Shown: one piece after another, positions 1 through 7,645 of the stretch
Position numbering within the stretch: position 1 is the stretch's first letter
How the letters are laid out: each line of letters starts with the position of its first letter
Assembly (NCBI RefSeq): GCF_025947185.1
Contig: NZ_CP110001.1
Span: forward strand, 1,860,001-1,924,000
Length of the DNA stretch: 64,000 nt
Source of the DNA: Flavobacterium sp. N2038
GTDB taxonomy: Bacteria; Bacteroidota; Bacteroidia; Flavobacteriales; Flavobacteriaceae
Direction: 5' to 3'
Program-made: the position numbers and the translations under genes
The notes under the pieces: model-generated
The model's input: the letters and a program-made list of their open reading frames with translations, nothing else
What the model was told of the DNA's origin: nothing
Databases searched by the model: none

Positions 1-1316
1 AATTCGCCTTCACCATTACTTTTCATTATCTTTTTCCACAACTTACAATGGGTCTTTCGCTCATCATTGTTTACTTCAAGTGGAAATACTTAAAAACAAA
101 TAACGAACAATACAATCACGCCACTCATTTCTGGATGAAAATCTTTGCCCTGAATTTTGCGATGGGCGTTGTAACCGGAATCCCAATGGAGTTTCAGTTT
201 GGAACCAACTGGGCGAAGTTCTCCGAATTAACCGGAGGAATTATCGGTCAGACCTTGGCCATGGAAGGAATGTTTTCTTTCTTTCTCGAATCTTCATTTC
301 TAGGATTATTTTTATTTGGAGAAAAACTTCTCGGCCACAAATGGCATTTTGTAACCGGATTATTAATCATGATTGGTTCCTGGGCCAGCGGGTTTTTAAT
401 TATCGCAACGCATTCGTGGATGCAAAATCCGGTAGGTTATGAAATTCTCGAAAACGGAAAATTTGTACTCAACAATTTTCAGGCATTGTTTTTAAATCCC
501 TGGCTTTGGCCATCATATTTGCACAATCAGGCAGCTTCTTTGGTGACGAGTTCTTTTGTAGTTGCCGGAATTGGTGCTTTCTATATTTTAAGCAAAAAGA
601 ATGTTTCTTTCGGTAAATTGTTTCTGAAAACGGGGGTGATCTTCGGATTAATTTCGAGTATAATCGTTGCAATGCCAACAGGAGATTTACTGGCTAAAAA
701 TGTGGTGAAATACCAACCCGTAACTTTTGCCGGAATGGAAGGGATTTTTCATACTGAAAAGAAAGGTTCCGAAATTGTTTTAATCGGTCAGCCCGATGTA
801 AAAGACAAAAAACTGGATAATAAAATAGCGGTTCCTAATATTCTGAGTTTCCTGACTTATGGAAACTGGGATCAGGAAATAAAAGGTTTAGACCAGTTTG
901 AAGAAGATTTGCACCCAACTAATATTTCAGGGTTGTATTATGCTTATCATATTATGGTGGGACTCGGAACTGTTTTTATTGGTTTAATGCTAATCTCACT
1001 TTTTCAGTTAATAAGAGGAAAATTATTTGAAACCAAATGGATTTTGTGGTCATTAATGTTCATGATGCCATTTCCATACATTGCTAATACTACAGGCTGG
1101 TACACGGCAGAATTAGGAAGACAGCCCTGGCTGGTTTATAATTTATTGCGAACAGCATCCGGAGCCTCTCCAACGGTTTCATCCGGAAATACCTTGTTTA
1201 CATTATTAGGTTTTATTGGTTTATACCTTTTACTTGGAATGTTGTTTTTGCTTTTGATTGGAAAAATTATCAATAAAGGCCCGCATCATGTGGAACTTTC
1301 AACAGAAAAAATATAA
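1..1316 (+). CDS. cydA: Cytochrome bd ubiquinol oxidase subunit I (5' end cut by window)
   Basis: This is the quinol-oxidising, heme-carrying subunit of the cytochrome bd terminal oxidase in the inner membrane. The frame is open from base 3, before the first ATG at 48, and reads FAFTITFHYLFPQLT, which matches the family N-terminus; the His in FHYLFP is the expected heme b595 ligand. The true start therefore lies left of the window and the ATG at 48 is internal. Other family marks are the FFLESSF segment with its conserved acidic residue and the GWYTAELGRQPW motif near the C-terminus. The protein is of the short Q-loop type. cydB begins two bases after the stop, so the two are co-transcribed. 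No cydX-like small gene follows cydB. Confidence 0.96.
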   Translation, partial: FAFTITFHYLFPQLTMGLSLIIVYFKWKYLKTNNEQYNHATHFWMKIFALNFAMGVVTGIPMEFQFGTNWAKFSELTGGIIGQTLAMEGMFSFFLESSFLGLFLFGEKLLGHKWHFVTGLLIMIGSWASGFLIIATHSWMQNPVGYEILENGKFVLNNFQALFLNPWLWPSYLHNQAASLVTSSFVVAGIGAFYILSKKNVSFGKLFLKTGVIFGLISSIIVAMPTGDLLAKNVVKYQPVTFAGMEGIFHTEKKGSEIVLIGQPDVKDKKLDNKIAVPNILSFLTYGNWDQEIKGLDQFEEDLHPTNISGLYYAYHIMVGLGTVFIGLMLISLFQLIRGKLFETKWILWSLMFMMPFPYIANTTGWYTAELGRQPWLVYNLLRTASGASPTVSSGNTLFTLLGFIGLYLLLGMLFLLLIGKIINKGPHHVELSTEKI

Positions 1317-1318
1317 GT

Positions 1319-2395
1319 ATGGAATTTTTTTGGTACGTAGTTTTAATGGGAATTCTGGCCGTGTATCTGGTTTTAGACGGTTATGATTTTGGCGCAGGAA
1401 TTATTCATTTATTTTTTGCCGATACAGAAAAAGATAAAAAAGCAATTACAAGTGCCATTGGTCCGTTTTGGGATGCTAATGAAGTTTGGCTGATTGCAGC
1501 CGGAGGTGTTTTGTTTTTTGCCTTTCCAACTTTGTATGCTTCTTCTTTTAGCGGATTTTACCTGCCTTTGATTATGATTTTATGGCTTTTGATTTTTCGT
1601 GCGATCGGACTTGAAATGCGTGGGCAGATTCATCATCCAATGTGGGAAACCATTTGGGATAAAGCTTTTGGGATTGCAAGTTTACTTTTGGCGCTTTTCT
1701 TTGGGATTGCTTTAGGAAATATTGTTCGCGGTGTAAATCTCGGAATGGTACAAAATGGAGTTTCTACACAAGAAGCGCATTATTTCTTTTTGCCTTTATG
1801 GAATCCTACTTTTAGTCCGCAGGCAGATGAATTGGGAATTATCGACTGGTTTACACTTTTTTTAGGAATTGTAAGTGTGGTGGCGCTAACAATTCATGGT
1901 GCAAACTGGATTATTTATAAAACCAATTCTTCTCTAAACCCGAAGCTAAAAAATGTAGTTTTTAAACTGAATATCGTTTTACTGATTCTGGTTTTTATTT
2001 CGCTTCAAATCTGGCATTTTATTGAGCCAAAACCGTTTCATAATTTTATAGAAAATCCGATTCTTTGGTTTTTTCCGTTGATGACTTTTGTTGGAATTGC
2101 AGGATTGTTTAAAGTGCGATCTTTTAAAAAAGACGGTCACGGATTTATATTTTCGACCTTGTTTTTAGTGGGTGGATTTGCATCAACAGCCGTTTCGATT
2201 TTTCCGAATGTATTACCATCGACAAATAAAGTAAATCCTTCGTTAACCATTTACAACACTGCCGCTCATGAATATGGTTTGAATGCCGGATTGAGCTGGT
2301 TTTTTATTGCTTTGTTTTTGGTGATTATTTATTTTATTATTCAGTATCGGGTTTTTAGCGGGAAGATGGATGATATTGGGTATGGAGAGCATTGA
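1319..2395 (+). CDS. cydB: Cytochrome bd ubiquinol oxidase subunit II
   Basis: This is the second core subunit of cytochrome bd oxidase, a polytopic inner-membrane protein that stabilises the heme sites of CydA. At 358 residues it has the usual CydB size. The N-terminal LDGYDFGAG motif just after the first membrane segment is the family signature, and FWDANEVWLIAAGG is also typical. The ATG lies directly behind the cydA stop with a two-base gap, so translation is probably coupled. No convincing terminator follows; an 18-bp palindrome lies shortly downstream. Confidence 0.97.
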   Translation: MEFFWYVVLMGILAVYLVLDGYDFGAGIIHLFFADTEKDKKAITSAIGPFWDANEVWLIAAGGVLFFAFPTLYASSFSGFYLPLIMILWLLIFRAIGLEMRGQIHHPMWETIWDKAFGIASLLLALFFGIALGNIVRGVNLGMVQNGVSTQEAHYFFLPLWNPTFSPQADELGIIDWFTLFLGIVSVVALTIHGANWIIYKTNSSLNPKLKNVVFKLNIVLLILVFISLQIWHFIEPKPFHNFIENPILWFFPLMTFVGIAGLFKVRSFKKDGHGFIFSTLFLVGGFASTAVSIFPNVLPSTNKVNPSLTIYNTAAHEYGLNAGLSWFFIALFLVIIYFIIQYRVFSGKMDDIGYGEH

Positions 2396-2408
2396 GTTTT
2401 TTTTCCAC

Positions 2409-2426
2409 TCCCGATAGCTATCGGGA
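2409..2426. repeat. 18-bp perfect palindrome
   Basis: TCCCGATAGCTATCGGGA is a perfect palindrome behind cydB. No T-run follows it on the plus strand, so it is a poor terminator. A near relative with TCCCGAA/TTCGGGA arms occurs at 5047-5062, which suggests a dispersed repeat. The rest of the cydB-GNAT gap (2396-2682) shows no gene. Confidence 0.6.
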
Positions 2427-2682
2427 TCATGAATTTTTGTGATTTTAACTATATGAATTGCCTCCAGTTTTAACTGTAGGTTTTTTTATCATATGCGACA
2501 GGCTTTAGCCAAAAACTATTTAAACTGAAAAAGATAATTAATTTTAAACATGAAGTTGTTTTGTCCTGAACGATACAAGAGATTCAATTAAATGCTGGAT
2601 GACCATGTTTTAAATAAACTGGACTATAAAGTTGTTCGAGCTTTAAGATATTTTCGCTTTTTTAATTAAAACATTTATAAAA

Positions 2683-3138
2683 ATGGATTACAAAATCAAA
2701 AAAGCAAGTCTTGAAGATCTCAATGAAGCAGCAGAACTTTTTAATCTTTATCGTGTTTTCTATCGCCAGAAATCTGATGTAGAAAAGGGAAAAGCATTTC
2801 TTAAAGAGCGGTTGTTAAATAATGAATCAGACATTTTTTTAGCGATCATAAACGAAAAAGCTGTTGGTTTTGTACAGCTTTACAAACTATTTCATTACAC
2901 AAAATTGCAAAAGCAATGGTTGTTAAGTGATCTTTTCGTACATCCTGATTTCCGTGGTAAAGGATTATCTGTTGCATTAATTGACCGTAGTAAACAATGG
3001 TGCGAAGAAACAAATGCCTGCGGTTTGATGTTGGAAACAGAAAAAACAAATGATATAGGTAATCAATTGTATCCGCGCTGTGGGTTTGAATACGACGGTT
3101 TACATAATTATTATCATTGGTGGCGAGCAGAAAAATAA
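2683..3138 (+). CDS. GNAT family N-acetyltransferase
   Basis: This 151-residue single-domain protein has the GNAT fold, which transfers an acetyl group from acetyl-CoA to an amine. The acetyl-CoA loop is visible as VHPDFRGKGLSVALI (around residues 87-101), followed by a C-terminal YPRCGFEYDG element typical of motif B. The closest general type is the family acetylating small amines or protein N-termini; the substrate cannot be read from sequence. The gene stands alone, with a 287-bp gap from cydB and a strong bidirectional terminator behind it. Confidence 0.9.
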   Translation: MDYKIKKASLEDLNEAAELFNLYRVFYRQKSDVEKGKAFLKERLLNNESDIFLAIINEKAVGFVQLYKLFHYTKLQKQWLLSDLFVHPDFRGKGLSVALIDRSKQWCEETNACGLMLETEKTNDIGNQLYPRCGFEYDGLHNYYHWWRAEK

Positions 3139-3218
3139 ACGGCGATATTTAATCGTTTAATTTTGACAGCCGTATTGAATTAAAGATAAATACGATCAAG
3201 AATATAGTACCCAAAAAG

Positions 3219-3255
3219 AAATCCGTTTATTTTCCAAAATAAACGGATTTTTTAG
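3219..3255. terminator. Bidirectional intrinsic terminator
   Basis: A perfect 15-bp stem (arms 3219-3233 and 3236-3250) with a two-base loop is flanked by A- and T-runs. It sits between the convergent acetyltransferase and TSUP permease genes and can serve both. Confidence 0.85.
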
Positions 3256-3274
3256 TTTTCGTCTACAAGTAAAA

Positions 3275-4060
3275 CTAAAATAAAACTTCTTTCGCAATAA
3301 TATAAAATCCCATTACGAGAACAAACCAGCCAAAAAGCGGTTTAAGTTTTGCTCCGTCGATTTTTTTAGATAGACGGCTTCCAATGAACATTCCCAGAAG
3401 TGCCATTCCTGAAACGCCTAATAAAAAAGTATAATCGATTGGAGTTCCAATGTATAAATCACCCACAAAACCTATTGACGAATTGATTGTAATAATTAAT
3501 AATGAAGTTCCAACGGCTTGTTTCATTGGTAGTTTGGCAAAAAATAATAGAGCAGGAATAATTAAAAAACCGCCGCCAGCTCCAAGAAATCCCGTTACAA
3601 TTCCAACCAAAAAGCCAATTAAGCTTAATTGGGGATAATTGGTTTCAGAACTTTTAAGTTCAGGTTGAGGTTTTCGAATCATCGAAATTGCTGCCGTTAT
3701 CATCAAGACAGAAAAGACAATCATAATCAGAAAATCTTTTGAAACCGAATATGAAGCTATTGAAAATAGGGTAGAAGCAATTTGAGGAAATATTACTTCA
3801 CGAATAATTAAAATCGAAATCACAGAAGGAATCGCAAAATACAAGGCCGATTTAAGTTTAAGATTTCCCATTTTGTAATGGCTGTAGCTGCCTGAAAGTG
3901 CCGTTAATCCAACAATAAACAGGGAATATGAAGTAGCTTGTTCCGGATTGACTTTAAACAAGTAAACTAAAATTGGAATAGTCAGGATAGATCCGCCACC
4001 GCCAATTAAGCCTAACGAAATCCCGATAATGATTGAAGCAAAATAACCTAAATATTCCAT
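3275..4060 (-). CDS. Sulfite exporter TauE/SafE (TSUP) family permease
   Basis: This 261-residue hydrophobic protein has the two-repeat structure of the TSUP family, with GGGGSILTIPIL near the N-terminus and the matching GAGGGFLIIPALL in the second half. Family members export sulfite, sulfoacetate or related organosulfur anions, or move other carboxylates. The gene is transcribed toward the GNAT gene. A Crp/Fnr regulator lies upstream on the same strand and a rhodanese lies beyond that, so a role in sulfur compound handling is plausible but is inference from context. Confidence 0.9.
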   Translation of the reverse strand: MEYLGYFASIIIGISLGLIGGGGSILTIPILVYLFKVNPEQATSYSLFIVGLTALSGSYSHYKMGNLKLKSALYFAIPSVISILIIREVIFPQIASTLFSIASYSVSKDFLIMIVFSVLMITAAISMIRKPQPELKSSETNYPQLSLIGFLVGIVTGFLGAGGGFLIIPALLFFAKLPMKQAVGTSLLIITINSSIGFVGDLYIGTPIDYTFLLGVSGMALLGMFIGSRLSKKIDGAKLKPLFGWFVLVMGFYIIAKEVLF

Positions 4061-4138
4061 TGCATTTATTTTAATGCAAAGTTGCTTCAGAAATTAGACT
4101 TCTACAGTAACATTTATCACAGAAGTTATTTTTTTGCC

Positions 4139-4342
4139 CACAGATTTTACGGATGGAACGGGTTGCCACAGATTATTATGATTAAAAGGATTTTTCTACG
4201 TGTTTAAAATTGAAGTTAAGTTTGTCACATTGAGCGAAGTCGAAATGTTTTGCGGGTTCTTTCCCGAAGTCTCGAGACGCTCAAACTGACATTCTTTTAT
4301 AAATAACCAGTGAAAATCTGTTTAATCAGTGTAATCTGTGGC
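4139..4342. repeat. Nested imperfect palindromes (dispersed-repeat type)
   Basis: The gap between the permease and Crp genes holds an outer imperfect inverted repeat, CCACAGATTA at 4166 against TAATCTGTGG ending at 4341, whose arms stay alignable for about 30 bases. Inside it lies a second inverted repeat, TTGTCACATTGAGCG at 4222-4236 against CGCTCAAACTGACA at 4278-4291. A partial third copy of the CCACAGATT unit starts near 4139. No open frame of use is present. The arrangement looks like one dispersed element sitting inside another. Confidence 0.65.
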
Positions 4343-4348
4343 CAATAA

Positions 4349-4975
4349 TTACTTTAAAAGCTCAATCTGGTTTCGGTTTAGTTTGACCAAACCTCGTTGT
4401 TCCATTTTTTTTAATAATCTGGAAACAACTTCTCGTGATGTATTTAATTCGGTTGCGATTTCCTGATGCGATAAATTCACCTCAGCGCAGCCGCAGGCAT
4501 CCGAATGTCTTTTTAAATAAAATTCCAAACGCTCATCCATAGATCGGAAGGCGATGTTGTCAACCACTTCGAGAACTTCTTCAAAACGGCTTCGGTAAGT
4601 TTCGATCACAAATTCGTACCAGGATCGGTGTTCCATCATCCATTTGTCCATCAATTGCAGCGGAATCATCATAACGGTAACATCTTCGACCACTTTTGCC
4701 ATAATCTGGCTTTTCTCGCTTTTAGCTGTGCAGATCATCGAAATGGCACAGGCTTGTCCGGGTTGTAAATAATACATCAAAAATTCACCGCCATCTTCAC
4801 CTTCACGGTAAATCTTGATTTTTCCTTTGGTAATTAAAACGGTGTTTTTAATATATTGTCCGGTGCGCATTAAAATAGTTCCGGCTTCAAAATTTTGTAA
4901 GCTCCCGTTTTCCTCAATAGTTGCAATAAGGTCACTGGAGAAATTAGGAAAGATAGTTTTTAATGAATTTTGCAT
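4349..4975 (-). CDS. Crp/Fnr family transcriptional regulator
   Basis: This cytosolic regulator has an N-terminal cyclic-nucleotide-binding-type beta barrel (about residues 15-115) and a C-terminal winged helix with the recognition segment HQEIATELNTSREVVSRLLKK. I chose the start MQNSLKTIF at 4975 because the family alignment begins there; an in-frame ATG at 5002 would add nine residues. The barrel carries two cysteines (residues 76 and 82) and the linker a CGC pair (161 and 163). It lacks the four-cysteine N-terminal cluster of true FNR. Its neighbours, a TSUP permease and a rhodanese, suggest a redox or sulfur signal, but this is inference. Confidence 0.92.
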   Translation of the reverse strand: MQNSLKTIFPNFSSDLIATIEENGSLQNFEAGTILMRTGQYIKNTVLITKGKIKIYREGEDGGEFLMYYLQPGQACAISMICTAKSEKSQIMAKVVEDVTVMMIPLQLMDKWMMEHRSWYEFVIETYRSRFEEVLEVVDNIAFRSMDERLEFYLKRHSDACGCAEVNLSHQEIATELNTSREVVSRLLKKMEQRGLVKLNRNQIELLK

Positions 4976-5046
4976 GTATTGTATTTTTAAACACATAGAC
5001 ATAGGATTTTGAAACTCAATAAAGGCGTTTCACTTTTATAAATGCA

Positions 5047-5062
5047 TCCCGAAGTTTCGGGA
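5047..5062. repeat. TCCCGAA/TTCGGGA palindrome
   Basis: Seven-base arms separated by GT, related to the palindrome at 2409-2426. It lies upstream of the Crp-type gene. Confidence 0.5.
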
Positions 5063-5140
5063 CTATGTGTTGATATTGTATTATCTGTTTTAAAATTTAT
5101 TTAAAATTTAATCTGTGTTTCTGTGTGTTTAAAATTTTTT

Positions 5141-5198
5141 GCCACGAATTACACGAATTTACACAAATCAATTCGCGAAAATTCGTGTAATTGGTGGC
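5141..5198. repeat. Long imperfect inverted repeat
   Basis: GCCACGAATTACACGAATT at 5141-5159 pairs with AATTCGTGTAATTGGTGGC at 5180-5198 with one mismatch across a 20-base spacer. It lies in the 510-bp gap between the divergent Crp and rhodanese genes, which otherwise holds only AT-rich sequence and the rhodanese promoter region. The form is that of a dispersed intergenic palindrome rather than a terminator. Confidence 0.65.
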
Positions 5199-5485
5199 AG
5201 AATATTTTATTAAAAAGAGATTAAAAATTATCATTTTTTACAAAGATAATAGATTCAGACGGTATTGATTGTGGTAAAACTATAATTAAGAGATGTTTTG
5301 GGCAAATGAAAAAATCCTATTTTCTATCGATTTTGTAGAGTGAATTTTTAAAAATAGTGAGTAAATTTGTATTTCACTGATTATAATACTTTCTCTAAAA
5401 CGTTTTCTGAGAATAATAATCGAAATCGCATTTGGTACGTTTTTCATAGGTAGAAACGTCGTAATTTTACAAAAACACATTTATT

Positions 5486-5797
5486 ATGAATTTATCACAA
5501 GAAGATTGGGTTAATCAATTAGCTGCTGACGAGAATGCAGTTATACTAGACGTAAGAACTGAAGACGAATTTAATGATGGCTATATTGAAAATGCTGTAA
5601 ACATTGATATCAATAAAGGTCAGGGTTTTATTTATGAAATTGAAGAATTAGACAAAAATAAAAACTACTATGTGTATTGTCGTTCTGGAGCCAGAAGTGC
5701 AAAAGCTTGCCAGATTATGAACGAGTTAGGTATAGAGAATGCCTATAACCTACTTGGAGGTATACTAGACTGGGAAGGCGATACGATACAACCATAA
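5486..5797 (+). CDS. Single-domain rhodanese-like protein
   Basis: This 103-residue cytosolic protein is a single rhodanese domain, the fold that carries a persulfide on a catalytic cysteine. The active-site loop reads CRSGAR, and the N-terminal VILDVRTEDEF and C-terminal YNLLGGILDWEG motifs are typical. Single-domain forms often act as sulfur carriers or persulfide-detoxifying partners. The gene is divergent from the Crp/Fnr regulator, which may control it. A short hairpin terminator follows. Confidence 0.93.
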   Translation: MNLSQEDWVNQLAADENAVILDVRTEDEFNDGYIENAVNIDINKGQGFIYEIEELDKNKNYYVYCRSGARSAKACQIMNELGIENAYNLLGGILDWEGDTIQP

Positions 5798-5805
5798 AAT
5801 AGAAG

Positions 5806-5830
5806 AAGAGGCATAAAAAGCCTCTTTTTT
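5806..5830 (+). terminator. Rho-independent terminator of rhodanese gene
   Basis: Stem AAGAGGC/GCCTCTT (5806-5812 and 5820-5826) followed by a T-run, nine bases after the stop codon. Confidence 0.85.
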
Positions 5831-5871
5831 CATTATAATGCTATTAATAACCAAACATAAATTACCAGATT

Positions 5872-7452
5872 ATGAGTTTAATACCCGAAGAATATCAGAT
5901 TAAAAACCTGATAAATCAAGATACTTATCTTGTAAATGGAGAATTAAAACATTGGACAGGGCAAACCACGCCTGTGTTTTCAACTATTTCTTCTACAGAA
6001 AAATATACGCCAACTTTATTGGGATCTATTCCTTTTATGGCAGAAAAAGAAGCGGCAGAAGTTGTTGAAGCTGCCAATGCTGCTTATAATAAAGGGCAGG
6101 GTTTATGGCCAACCATGAAAGTGGCAGACCGCATTAAGTGCATGGAGAATTTCGTGAAACAAATGAAAGATACCCGTGAGGAAGTGGTTAAATATTTAAT
6201 GTGGGAAATTGGTAAATCTTTGGGCGATTCGCAAAAAGAGTTTGACAGAACAGTTGAGTATATTTATGATACTATTGCCAGTTATAAGGAATTAAACGGA
6301 CGTAGTTCGCACTTTGAAAAAGTACAAGGTGTAAACGCTATGATTCGACGTGGGCCTCTTGGAGTAGTATTATGTCTTGGACCTTATAATTATCCTTTAA
6401 ATGAAACTTTTTCATTGTTGATTCCGGCTTTGATTATGGGAAATACAGTGATTTTTAAACCAGCAAAACATGGTGTTTTATGTATTTCGCCATTGTTGGA
6501 AGCGTTTAGAAGCAGTTTCCCAAAAGGGGTTATTAATATCGTTTACGGAAGAGGCCGAGAAGTGGCTTCTCCGATCATGAAATCTGGAAAAATTGATGTT
6601 TTGGCATTAATTGGAAACAGTAAATCTGCCATTGCTTTACAAGATCAGCATCCTAATAAAAACAGATTACGTTTGATTCTTGGTTTAGAAGCTAAGAATC
6701 CAGCTATTATTCTTCCCGATGCCGATTTGGATCTGGCTATTCAGGAATGTATTACCGGAACTTTATCTTTTAACGGGCAGCGCTGTACAGCATTAAAAGT
6801 GTTGTATGTTCATGAATCTATTGTAGAAGAGTTTAATAAAAGATTTTCTGAAAAAGTAGATGCTTTGCCTTTTGGAAATCCATGGGAAAAAGGAGTGGCT
6901 TTAACTCCGCTTCCGGAAACAGATAAGCCACATTATATTCAGGGATTAATTGACGATGCTGTTCATAAAGGAGCTAAAATCCTGAATGAAAAAGGAGGGA
7001 AACATACCGATAATTATATTTTTCCAGCCGTTTTATATCCGGTAAACAGTAAAATGCGTGTGTACCATGAAGAACAGTTTGGTCCTGTAGTTCCTATCAT
7101 TTCTTTTAAGGATATTCAGGAACCACTAGAAGATATGGCCGAGTCAAATTATGGACAACAAGTAAGTTTGTTCGGGAAAGACATTAAAACCTTGGCACCG
7201 CTTATCGATGCTTTGGTAAATTTGGTATGTCGTGTAAACCTCAACAGTTCCTGTCAGCGTGGTCCGGATGCATTCCCGTTTACAGGTCGTAAAGATTCTG
7301 CTGTAGGAACCCTAAGTATCCCGGATGCTTTACGTTCTTTTTCAATTCGTACGTTCGTAGCCTCAAAAGATATCGCTTATAACAATGAAATTTTGCAGGA
7401 ATTGCTCAACAGCAAAGAATCAAATTTCATTAATACCGATTATATTTTGTAG
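5872..7452 (+). CDS. gapN: NADP-dependent glyceraldehyde-3-phosphate dehydrogenase-like aldehyde dehydrogenase
   Basis: This 526-residue cytosolic aldehyde dehydrogenase resembles the non-phosphorylating, NADP-linked glyceraldehyde-3-phosphate dehydrogenases found in Bacteroidota. The catalytic cysteine is Cys305 in NGQRCTALK, the oxyanion Asn is Asn173 in PYNYPL, and Lys196 in FKPAKH contacts the cofactor. The family general base normally sits in LELGGK; here the segment reads LGLEAK, so the canonical position (271) is Gly and a Glu occurs two residues later (273). The enzyme would oxidise glyceraldehyde-3-phosphate to 3-phosphoglycerate and yield NADPH. Substrate assignment rests on overall resemblance. 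The gene is monocistronic with its own terminator. Confidence 0.82.
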   Translation: MSLIPEEYQIKNLINQDTYLVNGELKHWTGQTTPVFSTISSTEKYTPTLLGSIPFMAEKEAAEVVEAANAAYNKGQGLWPTMKVADRIKCMENFVKQMKDTREEVVKYLMWEIGKSLGDSQKEFDRTVEYIYDTIASYKELNGRSSHFEKVQGVNAMIRRGPLGVVLCLGPYNYPLNETFSLLIPALIMGNTVIFKPAKHGVLCISPLLEAFRSSFPKGVINIVYGRGREVASPIMKSGKIDVLALIGNSKSAIALQDQHPNKNRLRLILGLEAKNPAIILPDADLDLAIQECITGTLSFNGQRCTALKVLYVHESIVEEFNKRFSEKVDALPFGNPWEKGVALTPLPETDKPHYIQGLIDDAVHKGAKILNEKGGKHTDNYIFPAVLYPVNSKMRVYHEEQFGPVVPIISFKDIQEPLEDMAESNYGQQVSLFGKDIKTLAPLIDALVNLVCRVNLNSSCQRGPDAFPFTGRKDSAVGTLSIPDALRSFSIRTFVASKDIAYNNEILQELLNSKESNFINTDYIL

Positions 7453-7480
7453 TTATAAAGGTTATATATTAATTGTAGAT

Positions 7481-7516
7481 ACCGTCTTTTTCTTTTTAGA
7501 ACAAGACGGTTTTTTT
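7481..7516 (+). terminator. Rho-independent terminator after the dehydrogenase
   Basis: Stem ACCGTCTT/AAGACGGT (7481-7488 and 7503-7510) followed by seven Ts. Confidence 0.85.
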
Positions 7517-7645
7517 GTGATAATGGAATATTCAGTTTTGGTGAGTTCCCGGAAAAAGGATATAATTTTCTAATGATTTGTAACATTATTTAAGAAAACA
7601 TGTCATATATAAATCAATTAAAACTATCAAAATCCAAATTGGCTT

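Noticed and set aside
5286..5480. Minus-strand open frame upstream of the rhodanese
   Set aside because: AT-rich, no family resemblance, and it covers the likely rhodanese promoter.
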